Assembly: GCA_018136815.1 (NCBI GenBank)
Contig: CM030944.1
Coordinates: forward strand, 2,705,834-2,769,833
DNA length: 64,000 bases
DNA from: Isochrysis galbana
Lineage: Eukaryota; Haptophyta; Isochrysidales; Isochrysidaceae
Reading direction: 5' to 3'
The position numbers were made by a program, and so were the translations under genes. The notes beneath the pieces are model-generated. The model was not told the origin of the DNA and did no database searches. It saw nothing but the letters and a program-made list of their open reading frames with translations. Below, piece by piece: positions 31,279 through 42,467 of this stretch (its first letter is position 1; each line of letters starts with the position of its first letter).

Positions 31279-32404
31279 TGTGGGATGGGCTAAGGAGAGA
31301 GCCGTCCAAATTCGCGCTATTCGTGCACAATAGAGCAGATTCGGTGATGAATCAGAAAGGCGTTGGTGAGGCTCGGATAGGCTTAGCATGAATGAGTGTT
31401 GCACCCCACCTGACTCAGCAAATACGGCTCGACTGGTCACCGCGCTTTGTGCACGAGCGCCAGAGTGTTCTGTGTAGGGCCTACACTAGTCACGCAATAC
31501 AAAAGCATATTGCGACACAACGGTGTGAGGCGGCTGAATTGAGGAAGGCATGAACATTGTTGAAGAATGTTGGGCTAAGATTGCACAGAGCAAACGGAAG
31601 AACGCGCATGGTAGCGCGCGTGGCGGGCGAGCCGGACGGATTGCGCCCGTTGTAGCGCCGGGCGCAGCGTCCAGCCACTCCGGTAAGGCACGACAGAGTA
31701 CAGAGTTTCTTTCGCCCGCCATCGCTCTGCCTCGGATTCGGATTCGCGCGGGGAAAGAGGAGGGGAAATCTTTTGCTCCCCGGTCCCACGATAAAATTGG
31801 GCCTCCCGATTCGCCAGAGTTTTTTTTACCCAAACTCCCCCACCTCCACCTCTATTTCTATCTACGAATACGATATTCATTCCACTACGTACGACGAATG
31901 CGCCGCGCCGCGACCAACAGCCGCGCCTATCGTCCTATCGTGCATCATCGTGTGGACACCGTGTGGAAGCAGAACTGATGAATAGTTACCTCTTGTCAAT
32001 AGAGGAGGCTGAGTTGTGAAGAAAATGGTTGCACTTTTGTTGTAGAAGCCCCTCCCTAAAGTCAAAGTCACTTTGTGAATCTCATGTTCATGAGTGGATG
32101 GGGAGGCGGAACCAAATGGAGGCAAACGACCGCTTGCTTGGTCGTGCGCCCAGGGGCCAGGGGCAAAAGCACCGGGAGGGGGGGAGGGGTCGAGCTTGGA
32201 GCAGTCATCCCGTTCAGAGCAGCCAAGTGGTTCTTGGAACCTTCGATTTTTTAGTATACGTGCTAATACGTCCTAGGCAGGGCTGTGCCCTGATTACCCC
32301 TATTGCCCTTGCACGTGTGTCCATCTCTTTTGCGCGTGTGCACGACAACGCGCTGTACATCCGCAGCGTGCCACAGCTTCCCGATTCATAGCCTGGGGGT
32401 TCCC
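31279..32404. other. Spacer with a family H repeat
   Basis: Contains CGCCATCGCTC followed by CGGATTCG, CGCGGGGAAAGAGG and an AGTTTTTTTTACCCAAACTC stretch (31720-31860). Related copies are at about 45075-45240 and 56285-56410. No gene seen. Confidence 0.5.
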
Positions 32405-33361
32405 CTACGGGCGGCTCTCCCCCAGCCACGCCCCTTCACCCTCAGTTGCCTGCGCGCTCGTCTTGCGCCTGGCAGCCTCTTTGACTCTGCGCGCAAGGAG
32501 CTCGCGCACAGCCTGTTGCCGGCCTCCAACGTCCACGCCGTCCCTGAGTGAGGTGCCGACTGCCCCTGTGCCGTTGACGCCCTGTGTGGTAATGGGCTCA
32601 GTGATGACACGATAGAACACGACAAGTACCCACCGCTCCCCCCATTCGACTGGATTCGACTGGTGCCACACCCGAGCATCGAGCACGCAGGCGTCGCCAA
32701 CCCCAATAGGGTACTCAAACTTCTCGGCGTCATTCTCGCCATCCCACACTGTCACGCCGCCTCCTCCGAAGCCGGTCTCGGACGGCAAGCCGAGTATGAG
32801 GGAACCGTCAACGTTGGCACCATCGATATGGCGCGGTAGGTGCGTCTCGCTTGGAACGGCACGGTAGCGCGTCACAAAGGACTGCAGACGGCAGAGACGG
32901 CGGGTGAACTTGGAGCGCAAATACGGGTGGCTGTCGTTGTACCACCGGAGGAAGATGGCGTCGCAAGCGGCAAGGGTGGGGTCGGCTGCGCGCTTCATCA
33001 GCGCTCCTCGCTCCAGGTCGATCTTGCCTGTCGCAACGCCCCCCTCGTACTCCATGAAACAGGAGAGTTGCCAGTGGTCTTTGCCGTATGCTGTGTTTGC
33101 GTAGTCAACCTGCTGCGGTGAGAAGGCACGCACGATCGCGCCGAAAGCGTGCTCAAGCAAGGCGGGGGGTAATGCGGCATGCAGAGCAACGTGGCGCAGC
33201 GGCAGCCACCGATGTCGCGCGAGGGCAGCGCGCGTCGCCGCGCCGAGCTGCACACACGACGCCTGCGGCGCAAAGCGGCGGCGGCGGCGTAGGCGGTACG
33301 CACAGAGCAGCCCGAGCCCGCCCACGAGCAGCAGGTGGGCGGCCGGTCGGAGCAGCATCAT
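32405..33361 (-). CDS. 2-oxoglutarate-Fe(II) oxygenase, prolyl-4-hydroxylase-like
   Basis: Uses Fe(II), O2 and 2-oxoglutarate to hydroxylate a substrate, possibly prolines of secreted proteins. From the ATG at 33361 the protein has 318 residues. Residues 8-22 (AHLLLVGGLGLLCAY) form a membrane anchor followed by RLRRRRR, so a type II orientation in the secretory pathway is likely. The catalytic core shows the iron ligands H178 and D180 (LPRHIDGANVDGSLILGL), H233 (ARVWHQSNPV) and the 2-oxoglutarate-binding R243 (GERWVLVVFYRV), with GFGGGGVTVWDG between them. The full ligand set suggests activity. The frame stays open upstream through GA-rich repeats, which are not counted as coding. The substrate is unknown. 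Confidence 0.87.
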   Translation of the reverse strand: MMLLRPAAHLLLVGGLGLLCAYRLRRRRRFAPQASCVQLGAATRAALARHRWLPLRHVALHAALPPALLEHAFGAIVRAFSPQQVDYANTAYGKDHWQLSCFMEYEGGVATGKIDLERGALMKRAADPTLAACDAIFLRWYNDSHPYLRSKFTRRLCRLQSFVTRYRAVPSETHLPRHIDGANVDGSLILGLPSETGFGGGGVTVWDGENDAEKFEYPIGVGDACVLDARVWHQSNPVEWGERWVLVVFYRVITEPITTQGVNGTGAVGTSLRDGVDVGGRQQAVRELLARRVKEAARRKTSAQATEGEGAWLGESRP

Positions 33362-33429
33362 GCGAGCTGATCCTCCCAAAGAGGCGAGCCCCTCGCCCTG
33401 TCCAACCGCGAGAGAGAGGAAAGGACGGA

Positions 33430-33580
33430 AGGAAAGATATGGGGAGGGAGGGGGAGAGGGGGAGGGAGGAAGGTGTGTATGTGGGAAGGGGGGGGAGAGG
33501 AGAACGAGGAGGGAGGGAGGGAGGGAGCGAGGGAGGGGGGGGGGGGGGGGGGGGGAGAGAGAGAGAGAGAGAGAAAGAGC
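33430..33580. repeat. (GGGA)n/(GA)n purine tract
   Basis: Purine-rich low-complexity DNA just upstream of the oxygenase gene; includes a long G-run at 33535-33555. Confidence 0.9.
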
Positions 33581-34370
33581 GGAGAGCGGAGAGCGCAGCG
33601 GCCGTCGGTTGCGGCGCGGCGGAGGGCGACCGAGGCTCCGAAAACAAAACAATGATGGTCAATGGTCCGTCCCCTACGAGTACTCTACTCTACTTTAGAT
33701 GGGAAATACAGTGACAGTGAGTGAGGGGGCTTCCAAATACTAGGGCGGTCAAACAGGGGCTTTCAACTATTGGTAAGTGGTAAGGGTTGGGTTACATTTT
33801 TTGACCGTGGCGCGATGCTCAACGAAAAACCTGCACGGGGGGCCACCTGCCGCCACGAAAATCTTCGCCAGGAAATGGAAATGGTGCGATTCCCCCCGCC
33901 CCCCTTCCCCTCTCCACTCTCCACTCTCTCCCCTACGTCTACGTGTCTAGTGTCTACGTCACGCGCGCTCCAACTATCGTTAAAACGATAGGGTCATGGA
34001 ACGCGCGCCGCTCCCGCTCCCCTCCTCCCTTGCCACCTGTCGCATCCGCGATCGACCTTTTTGTTTTAGAAGTTGTTTGCGTTTCTATGTTCCCTCCTTG
34101 CAGGCTAGCCACGAGTCACCGTCGCAGTGTCCTACATTCGTCCATTCGCCCTTGTTGCCCTCGCCTCCTTTATCGCCTCCTTTGTCGCCTGCTTGCCCCT
34201 CACCTGGCTTACCTCCTTGCGTGCTCCTCGCGTTTTAGGCTAAGTCGCGCGATCAGGTATCGCCGGTGCAAGGAACCGCCCCCTTGTGTGACCCTGATTC
34301 CCCCTCAGGTGTTGGCCGTTGGATTATACCGTGGCGCTATTTTACTTCGGTCTTCATCAAATCACTTAAC

Positions 34371-34710
34371 ACTAAGTTTATACTTAGCTCGCCCATGGGG
34401 GGGCACGAGCCCCCCCCCCTTTCCACTCCTCCCCTGCCATGGGGGAGGAACCACCCATCCTCCTGGCACGCCTGATGGCTTGCCAGGAGGCCACTGCCCT
34501 GCTGACCCTCTCTCCCACTGACAGGCTCGCCTGATTCGCCCATCCTGGCCCGGCGTGGCCAGCCCATTGCTCCAACCCCTCCTCCTCCCCTGTTCGACAG
34601 GAAGACAGGTGCAGCGTGGGGGCCCCTGAGGCTCAGGAGCGCCAGCGAGGGAGAGGCAGGGGAGGCCAGGGCCCAGCCCCAGCCTCCTCTGCCCCCTGAG
34701 CTGGCCTCCA
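34371..34710 (+). repeat. Dispersed repeat family A, copy 3
   Basis: Starts ACTAAGTTTATACTTAGC, runs through TCGCCCATGGGGGGGCACGA and GGGGGAGGAACCACCCATCC and ends CTCTGCCCCCTGAGCTGGCC, directly before a (GA)n tract. Confidence 0.85.
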
Positions 34711-34711
34711 T

Positions 34712-34720
34712 GAGAGAGAG

Positions 34721-34773
<53 letters not shown>

Positions 34774-34860
34774 CAGAGAGAGAGAGAGAGAGGCAGAGAG
34801 AGAGAGAGAGGCAGAGAGAGAGAGAGAGAGGCAGAGAGGGGTGGGGGGCAGAGAGAAGAG
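34712..34860. repeat. (GA)n tract with GGCAGA interruptions
   Basis: GA repeats broken at regular places by GGCAGA, joining the family A copy to the AT-rich island. Confidence 0.95.
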
Positions 34861-34869
34861 AGGGAGGTT

Positions 34870-35620
34870 ATGCTGTTAAAATAAAAAAGGAATGATCGTA
34901 GAAATAATTTTAATCAATTAAATATAAATATAATATTTTTGTGAAAATATACTTTTCAATTAATTATTCAGATAATAAATAATTAAATATCAAAAACGGA
35001 ATGAGCTAATTATAATTAAATATAATTTATTATAATATTTTTTTCGAAAATATACTTTTCAATGAATTATTCGAATAAAAATCAAAAACGGAATTAGCGT
35101 ATGGATAATTTTAATTAATTAATTATTATTTATTATAACATTTTTTACGAAAATACACTTTTCAATGAATTATTCAAATTAAAGTTTACTGAAATACTAG
35201 TAATAAAATTATTATTCAGTGACAATAAATTTGATCCTTAAAAATGTTGAATTGAAAATTATAACTTGATAGTAATTATCTTAGTAAACCTTAGTTTAAA
35301 ATGAAGACTTATAGTCATAGCATCGTTTGAATAAACACATAATAGTAAAATTTATTTGGTTTTTTGTGGTTTTTATTTATGTTAAATATTCTTAATGTTA
35401 ATATTTTACTTGACGAGATCAAAATCAAAATGACTGATATTTAATTCAACTTGAATTTTTGGTTAGATTTTTATTTATACTTTTTTTATATTACGTCTTT
35501 AATAATCTTTAATTTAATTACCATATTGTACTTATATATTATATTTTAATATTAATCCTAGCAACCTCATGTCATTTCTAAAACTGTTCGCTGTTAGATA
35601 CTCTAAGTTTTAAAAACTAT
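34870..35620. other. AT-rich island with three tandem units
   Basis: About 750 bp with A/T content far above the GC-rich surroundings. Three units of about 90-110 bp begin at 34882, 34992 and 35083. Each has AAAAA(A/C)GGAAT near its start and GAAAATA(T/C)ACTTTTCAAT near its end. No open frame of note. It could be an organelle-derived insert, an AT-rich satellite or a matrix- or origin-like region; none can be chosen from sequence alone. Confidence 0.75.
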
Positions 35621-35723
35621 TTTTACGGGGGAGAAAGAGAACAGAGAAAAGAGGAGAAAGGAGAACAGAGGATCGGAGGGGGGAAGAGAGAGAGAAGGAG
35701 AGCGAGCCAAAGAGAGGAGGAAC

Positions 35724-35935
35724 CCCCCGTTTGCTATCGGGGGATTTCCTCTTCCCCCGATAGCTATCGGGGGGTCCGCTTACGGCACCCCCCAGGAGCT
35801 ATCCCCCGATAGCTCTCGGGGGATTTTCTCGGCCCCCCGGTAGCTCTCGGGGGGGCTGTTGGCGATCGGGAAAAAAATTCCCCCCGATAGCTATCGGGGG
35901 CCCCCGATAGCTATCGGGGGGCGTTGGCTCCTGGG
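35724..35935. repeat. Cluster of CCCCCGATAGCTATCGGGGG palindromes
   Basis: Five or six copies of a 20-bp dyad, perfect at about 35755-35774, 35882-35900 and 35902-35921. The others are imperfect (CTCTCGGGGG right arms). The last two are back to back. Each could extrude a hairpin with a 10-bp stem. Confidence 0.85.
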
Positions 35936-36059
35936 GGGTAACATATATTCCATCTCTCTCTCTGGGAGCGAGGAATAATGTGCCTGGGTGGTGGAAGAGG
36001 GACGAGCGCGAGGAGGAGGAAGAGAGATGATCCACGTACATGGGCAAAAGTATAGGGAG

Positions 36060-36133
36060 GAAAGGAGAGAGAGGGAGGGAGGGAGGGAGGGAGAGGGAGA
36101 GAGGGGGAGGGGGAGGGGGAGGGGGGGGGGGGG

Positions 36134-36172
<39 letters not shown>

Positions 36173-37412
36173 GTCCTCGCTCTCTCCATCCTATCTTCTC
36201 TCATTATTTCGTAGATCAAAGGGAGCTTTTCTATCTTTTTGAGCCACACCCCATTCTCTCTCTCCTTCCCTCCCTCCCTCTCCGCCCTCTCTCTCTTCTC
36301 TCCGATCCCTTCATCAGCGACGTCTGAGCAATTCTCCCTTCTCACCACTTCCACTTCCACATCCCATTTTCCCTCTCGCTCTCTCCTCCCCCCGCTTTCC
36401 CTTTCTCTCTTCTCCCCCACACATCCCAGACTAGATTACCACCGCCCGTGCATCTGAAACGCAGCGTTTCATGAAGAAGGCGCCGTTTTACAAAGATAAT
36501 TCAGAGGGGAGGAGATGGCTGACAGGGAGACAAAGAAGCCGGGATCCCTCAAAAGAAGAGAGGTTGGTTGTTGGCGCGCTGTCTTCCTCCTCTCTCCCCT
36601 TCAAGTGGCGTTGCCCTTACGCTCAGTCTTTCTCACGGTAAGAGTACAGATTTTTCCCCTCTTTTGCCGACCCCTCTGCTCCACCACCGTCATCATCGCT
36701 CCTCTCCTCGTCCCCCTACAAATGAAAGAATCCCGATGAGTACTCGCCGAGGAAAAGGTCAGCATTTGTTCTCTCTCTCATCTCTCCCTCTCTTCACGCT
36801 TTATCCCTCTCATTCTTCTCTCTCCTCGTCCCCCTCCACCTCTCCCCTTTTCCCTCTCCCTCCCTCCCTCTCTCTCTCCCTCCCTCTCTGCGATGGGTGC
36901 GCCCGCCGCTTCCCGCCTCTTTCTCACACTCCCACCTCCCCTCACTCCTGCTCACTGTGGTACACACACGCGCCGCTCGGCCTCACTGTCGGCTCATGCT
37001 CATGCACACTCCATGCATGCACGCCTCTCCCTCCCCCTCCCTCCCTCCCTTTCTCCCGTTCTCCACTCGCGAAAGAGGATGTTCCGAAAGAGGATGGTTC
37101 ACCTTCCCACGAGAGTTGGAGCGAGAGAGAGAGGAAGGGAGGGAGGCAGGGGGAACGAGAGGCGTACAGGCATGATACGGGCGGGATAGAGGAAGTAGGG
37201 CAGCAAGGCAGGGAAGGAGGGAGAGGAAGGGAGAGCGGAGAAGGAATGGAGGGGGAGTGAGTGAGGGCAGCCAAACAGGCAAGTGGGAATGAGGGGCATA
37301 GCGGAGGGAGCGCATGCGCGCAAGAGAGAGCGCGCGCGCGCGCACTTGCGAGGAATAGGGAGGGATGCAGGGGAAACGAGCGATGAATGGCACGCGCCGG
37401 AGGGGCATGTAA
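36060..37412. other. GA/CT-rich spacer before the tyrosinase fusion gene
   Basis: Purine tracts (36060-36170), pyrimidine tracts (36240-36420, 36770-37060) and GCGCGCGC near 37332. A short ATG frame at 36515 (MADRETKKPGSLKRRE) ends at a possible donor and might be a 5' exon; support is too weak to call it. Confidence 0.4.
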
Positions 37413-40400
37413 ATGCCGACCCGAAACGTTCCAACGATCCCCACAGGATGCTCCAACTCGAAGGCGGCTGTGGATGGAACAACGCCACCTCCCACCAACC
37501 AGAATGATGAAGCCGAAGCTGGCCCCGTCATCTCCGTGCCAACGACGGGCGCGGGTTCCCCGCCCTCCAAGGGATCAGATGTCCACTGGACGCGGGCTGA
37601 ACTGCCCGACTTGGTTGTCACACGCCATGAATTACGTCGGATGCCGCGATCGGAGCAGGTGCCACGCATCCTTCGCCATGCCCCATGCAGGCTGACGGTT
37701 GAACCCGACGCCACCTGCCCCAAACGCTTTGTCGCCCAGGTCCGCTTCGCGCGCGCCTGCCTCAAGCTGCGCGAGAACGTGGACGGCGCCGGCACGTCTG
37801 AATGGTTCCGCCTTGCTGTGATCCACGGCGGGCTGCCACCACTTCCGCAAAGCTCCCACCCTGAGTATTGCGCGCACAGGTGTGTGCGGGTGACCGGTCC
37901 GCATGTCAACACACCGGCGGCGCCCACCAAGCGCGTTGCTTGCTCACCCTTCGTCGCGCGCGGGTGCAGGCGCTCTTGCTTCGCAACCTGGCATCGGCCA
38001 TACATGAACGAGTTCGAGCAAGCTTTGCGCCGTGCGGACCTGGCCCTTGGCGGCGACAGCAACATCGGCCTTCCCTACTGGGATTGGATGGAGCCGGAAG
38101 TGAATGGCGAAGTTATCCCAGGTGAAGCTCGATCGGCCTCATACCCCGGACTGTTAGCGTTGGCCGCCTTGCTATGCGCGTTCCGTTTAGGGCATTGCCG
38201 AACTCTTGCCCTCAATAGGCATCGTGCGCGAGATGCTCCTTGTACCGTTCGAGGCCGACTTCTTTCCGGTTGAGCCATCGCCGCCGTTGGATCCTCTTAC
38301 GCAAATCGCGAGCGAGCGAGCGATGTACAACTCGCTTGTGCGATCGCGAGTCCCAGACCTTGGCTACGCGGTGCTGCGCTCGACAAATTTTCTCAACTTC
38401 TCGTGTACTGCGTTCCAGGTTTGCGATACCACAGTCACAGCCGGCGCTACGAGAGATGGGCCCCTATATCCCAACCAAGGGCTGGGTACATCATCGCTCG
38501 GCCCCTTGCGTAGCGCCTGCGCGACACCCCTTAGGAGACGCACCACACTGGCCCCTGCAGACCTCGCGCAGCCCGTCGATCGAGGCACCTCACAATTCGA
38601 TTCATGGGATGGTTGGTGGCCTCATGGGCACCTTCCAGTCTGCGTTCCACCCCATCTTCTGGCTCCACCATTGCAACGTCGATCGTATCTTGGAGAAGTA
38701 CCTCGAGGTGCGCGACAGCCCATATGCCTCGGGGCGAGAGCGCCCTTGGAATGATTGACCGATGCCACCATGTCCACTTGCCGAAGAGGAGGCGCCGCAT
38801 TGCTTTGGCGCTACATCCCCTCCCCCCGCTCCCTACTACTGCTGTGAACACGTACTCCGAGGATGGAGTGCGATGCACTTGCCGAGTAGGCGATCGTTTC
38901 AATCCACGGAATGGCCCACCGCTCGGCAGTTGGAGATCGACACCGAACGAGAGCTCAGGGGCATTGCGCAGCGCGTCGACGGCACTCCTTCTCGCGGCTT
39001 TCCTGACGGGCCATACGGGCGCTACCTGCCCTTCACCAACTACACCAACGGCAACCCATACCATGCGTCCGATTGCTTCGTCAGCCTCACTCGCTTTGGA
39101 GTTCGATACGACCAGCTCCCGCCGCTTGTCGCACCGCAAATTCGTGAACCGCCTTGGCTCGCGTGCTTCAAGGCGAGCACGTGCCTTCCCCGCCATTCAT
39201 CCTGAGCTTCGAAGGTCGCTGCTCCTTGGCGCGTGCCATCACCCGCATACGCTCCCCACGCCGGCGCCACACTCGCCTTGCAGGTGGACGTGCTCAAGGT
39301 TAAGAATCCTTGCCTCGTGCACATCTTCGTGTCCGATGGCACGTCGGGCGATGTGTGGTCTCCGCCGTCCGGCGACCGGGAAGCCTTGATGGAGGCACCG
39401 TCGTTCGCGGGCACGGGCGCCATCTTCTTCTTGGACTCACCAGCGGGATGTGAGAACTGCAAGGTGCTTGTTTTCGTGCTGCTCGTGCCTCGTGCAAGCG
39501 CACATGCCAAACCAGCTGAGCGCGTCAGAGGCAGGGTGTTATTCGAGTTGCTTACGCTAGCGTGAGTCGGTATGGGCGCTTCCGGCAAGTGCGAGCAACA
39601 CACTTGTCCTAGTTCCTATACCCCCCCTCCCCTCCCGCTCTTCTGCTCCTCGCCTTCACCACCCCCTCCCTCCTAGGTGAATCCCGTGTTCGATCTTTAT
39701 GTCGACATCACAGCCGCCTTACGGTCAGCTTCCATCATGCCGAGCAACGCACAGCTCCACGTGCTCGTCGAGAAGGCGAATGGAGATGTTGTCCCTATTG
39801 ACGAGGTGCACAGCCGTGTGACCAAGCCTCTGTTCGCGAGGAGCTTCACTGCGGGCATCGATCGAGCCGCAAGTCTGACGACTCCTCGGCCGCTTTCCGT
39901 CCTCAGGCTGGTGTGCCGACTCCAAAACTGTGTGGCCCCAAGCTCTCCATCCTCGGCCGCGAGGATTCGACGGACATGTCCTCCCGCGACGATATCAAGG
40001 AGGTCCAGGCCATCCTTGCAGGTGCTGGGTACTACGATGGCGCCCAAACGGGCGAACGGGACGACGCCACCATCGCCGCGCTTAAAAAATTCCAGGAGGC
40101 CATGAGCATCGACGCTAATGGAGTCGTCGGCCACGAGACCCGCAAAGCGCTGCTCTCGGCGCTCATCTTGGGTGATGACGACGAGGAGCCCGGCGCTCGC
40201 CTTCCTTCCATGGTGAAGGGAGGTACTACTCGTTGGACGCTCGACCTTGAGTCGGTGCCACCGACGCTTAAAATCGAAGGGCTCTTGAAGGATTTGGAGG
40301 CGGCCTTCAGCACGTGGGCAGAGGCGGCGGAGATGCAGTTCGTTTACGTCACAGCTGAGCAGCTTGCAGGTGGGCGATGCAAAAAGCTTGCCAAGGGAGA

Positions 40401-40924
40401 CCACCTCGTTGCACGGACCCATTATTTGGAGAAGAGCAGCTCTCCACCAAACGTGATGTGATTCCATTCAGCTCTCTGTCGAGGGAGCGTCCCGCGTGTG
40501 CAGTCTTCCCGGTCACCTCGCGTCTCCACTACCGATGGCCGACCCATAATCCCCCCCTTTTATGGATGCAGAGGCTCCCGCAGCAGACGATGTGCTTACG
40601 ATCTCTTTCGGCAAGATGGCAAGGGACGGCACGAATGCCTTTGATGGCCCCGGTGGACAGCTCGCTCACGCTCTACCAGCTTCAATAGTATTCGATGCGT
40701 CTGAACGCTGGGAGCTCTCAACGGAGTCGAACCCGCTCCGCAAGCACCAGACCTGGGAGGAGCAATACTTCCAAATAAAGCCGGTTGCCCTTCACGAGAT
40801 TGGCCATTGTCTTGGGCTTGAGCACTCGCCGGTGCCGAATGACGTCATGTCTGCCTTTTATGACGCGAAACAGACGGAGCTATCCCCCGTCGACGTGGAG
40901 CGCATCAAGGACGCGCTTGCTTGA
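37413..40924 (+). CDS. Tyrosinase - peptidoglycan-binding-like - matrixin fusion, ten exons
   Basis: Proposed exons are 37413-37658, 37740-37879, 37970-38121, 38219-38418, 38561-38707, 38930-39172, 39284-39535, 39677-39805, 39907-40369 and 40584-40924; phases agree throughout (770 residues). The tyrosinase part oxidises phenols with two coppers. CuA is seen as LAVIHGG, YCAHR and ATWHRPYMNEFE, followed by IGLPYWDWMEPE. CuB is seen as EAPHNSIHGMVGG and SAFHPIFWLHHCNVDRILEKYLE. A jelly-roll follows (VKNPCLVHIFVSDG). Exon 9 runs without a stop from VPTPKLCGPKLSIL into a PG_binding_1-like domain (VQAILAGAGYYDGAQTGERD). It then enters the matrixin, with zinc site VALHEIGHCLGLEHS and Met-turn VMSAFY. 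The exon 5-6 join is the least certain; intron 6 would be GC-AG. No signal peptide is seen, so a 5' exon may be missing. Confidence 0.75.
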
Positions 40925-42459
40925 GTCTAGAGGTTAGTAGGCCGCTCTTCATGTGGAATCTCGAGGCGGCATTGTGTTCGTCCGCGCGAGGGTGTGCATT
41001 TCCCCCCTAAATTCTTGCATGCATAGATGCCATCGCCTCTTCCTCCATTTACATGTTGCGGTCCGGCGAGGCATGCGTTTGGCGGCGACGAGCTGATACG
41101 CGCACTGTAGAAACTCGGGCAAAGCTGTCGCGTCGTTCCGCCATCAGTGTTTCGCTATGGCCAGGCGATCGCCATGGTAGATCCTGAGTCCAGACTCGGA
41201 TATGGCAGGGTATCTAATTTTGTTGCCGACACCAGGAGTGCTTCTTTGCACTTTCGCAAATGCTTTCGTGGGCTATGCATGTGCGGTATGTGGCTAGAAA
41301 TCGTAGTTGCATTGTGGCTATTGTCGCGGATTTGCGAAATACTTTATACTACGTATTTATACTACTACTACTACTACATATAATAAAGCAAACCTTTAGA
41401 AGATGCCGGCTTCTGCTATTGACAAGTGAGCCAACTGCGACTGCGCACACCCAGGAGCACATTGCCACCGCCCTTATCCCTATCCCTCGCTGAACTATTA
41501 GTAAACTGATGGGTGATAGGGTCATGTATGGAGCGCGCCCCGCTCCCCTCCCCGCCCCGCGCCGGTGCCGCTGAGGACGGCACGACCTGCTCATGGACAC
41601 GCCGATGTCTCCGAAGCGCCCGCGCTCGGACGACCCCCTGACAAGTGCGCGCGAGACATCGCGCGCGCCAGCCCGCGAAGCATGCGAACAACGCACAACG
41701 CAGCATGGCAGCCATAGACCAGCACACCGCCAGCCCTTACCAGCCACAGCCACACCCAGCACGAGCAACATAACTCCATTAGGGGACTCTCCTGCGGCAC
41801 GCGCGATGGCGTGCCTGCGACAGGCCTGCAGTTGCCCGCTCGCGACCCCTGGAGGATCCTGAAGGCCAGCTCAGGGGGCAGAGGAGGCTGGGGCTGGGCC
41901 CTGGCCTCCCCGGCCTCTCCCTCACTGGCGCTCCTGAGCCTCTGGGGCCCCACACCTGCACCTATCTGCCTGTCGATAGGGGGGAGGGGGGGTTGGAGCG
42001 ATAGGCTGGCCACGACAGGCCAGGGCGCGCGAGGCAGGCACGCCTGCTAGTGAGAGAGTGGGCTAGCATGTCAGTCTGCTCCGGGCAAGCCATCAGGCAT
42101 GCTAGGAGCAGGATGGGTGGTTCCTCCCCCATGGCCCATGGCAAGGGAGGAGTGGAGAGAGAGAGGGGCTCGTGCCCCCCCATGGCCCATGGGCGAACCA
42201 AGTATATACTTAGTTGGCATGTAGTAGTGTAATAGTAACAGTTGGTAGTCTACATCTCCCATACCCATATACATATATACATACGCGTCGGCGCGCCACT
42301 ACTCGCCTAGCGCAGCTTCTGCTGTTGTGTGATCGCATGGGGTATAGGGGATAAGGGGCTGACTACGGCTCACCATTGAGCATCCTGCTCCCTCATGTCT
42401 CATATCCACCACCAAGCCCAGTAGACTGACCATGCACTTGGATGGCCCAATCTGACTCA
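40925..42459. other. Spacer; one possible ORF and an inverted family A copy
   Basis: An ATG frame at 41593-41862 (MDTPMSPKRPRSDDPLTSAR) lies just downstream of GATAGGGTCATG and a GGAGCGCGCCCCGCTCCCC stretch also present near 33990 and 50470. The frame runs into the family A copy and is probably not a whole gene. Nothing else is supported. Confidence 0.4.
41858..42219 (-). repeat. Dispersed repeat family A, inverted copy
   Basis: Read on the minus strand it begins AACTAAGTATATACTTGG, then TTCGCCCATGGG, and ends GGCCTTCAGG after GCCCCCTGAGCTGGCCTTC, matching the copies at 24134 and 34371. Confidence 0.85.
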
Positions 42460-42467
42460 TTTATGAG

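Noticed and set aside
32405-33652. Longer 415-codon form of the 2OG oxygenase
   Set aside because: The extra N-terminal 97 codons translate purine-tract repeats and have no need to be coding; the ATG at 33361 places a membrane anchor at the start.
39536-39565. GTGAGT donor at 39562 as the end of the tyrosinase exon
   Set aside because: It is a better match to a consensus donor, but its phase does not fit the next exon at 39677; the donor at 39536 keeps the frame.
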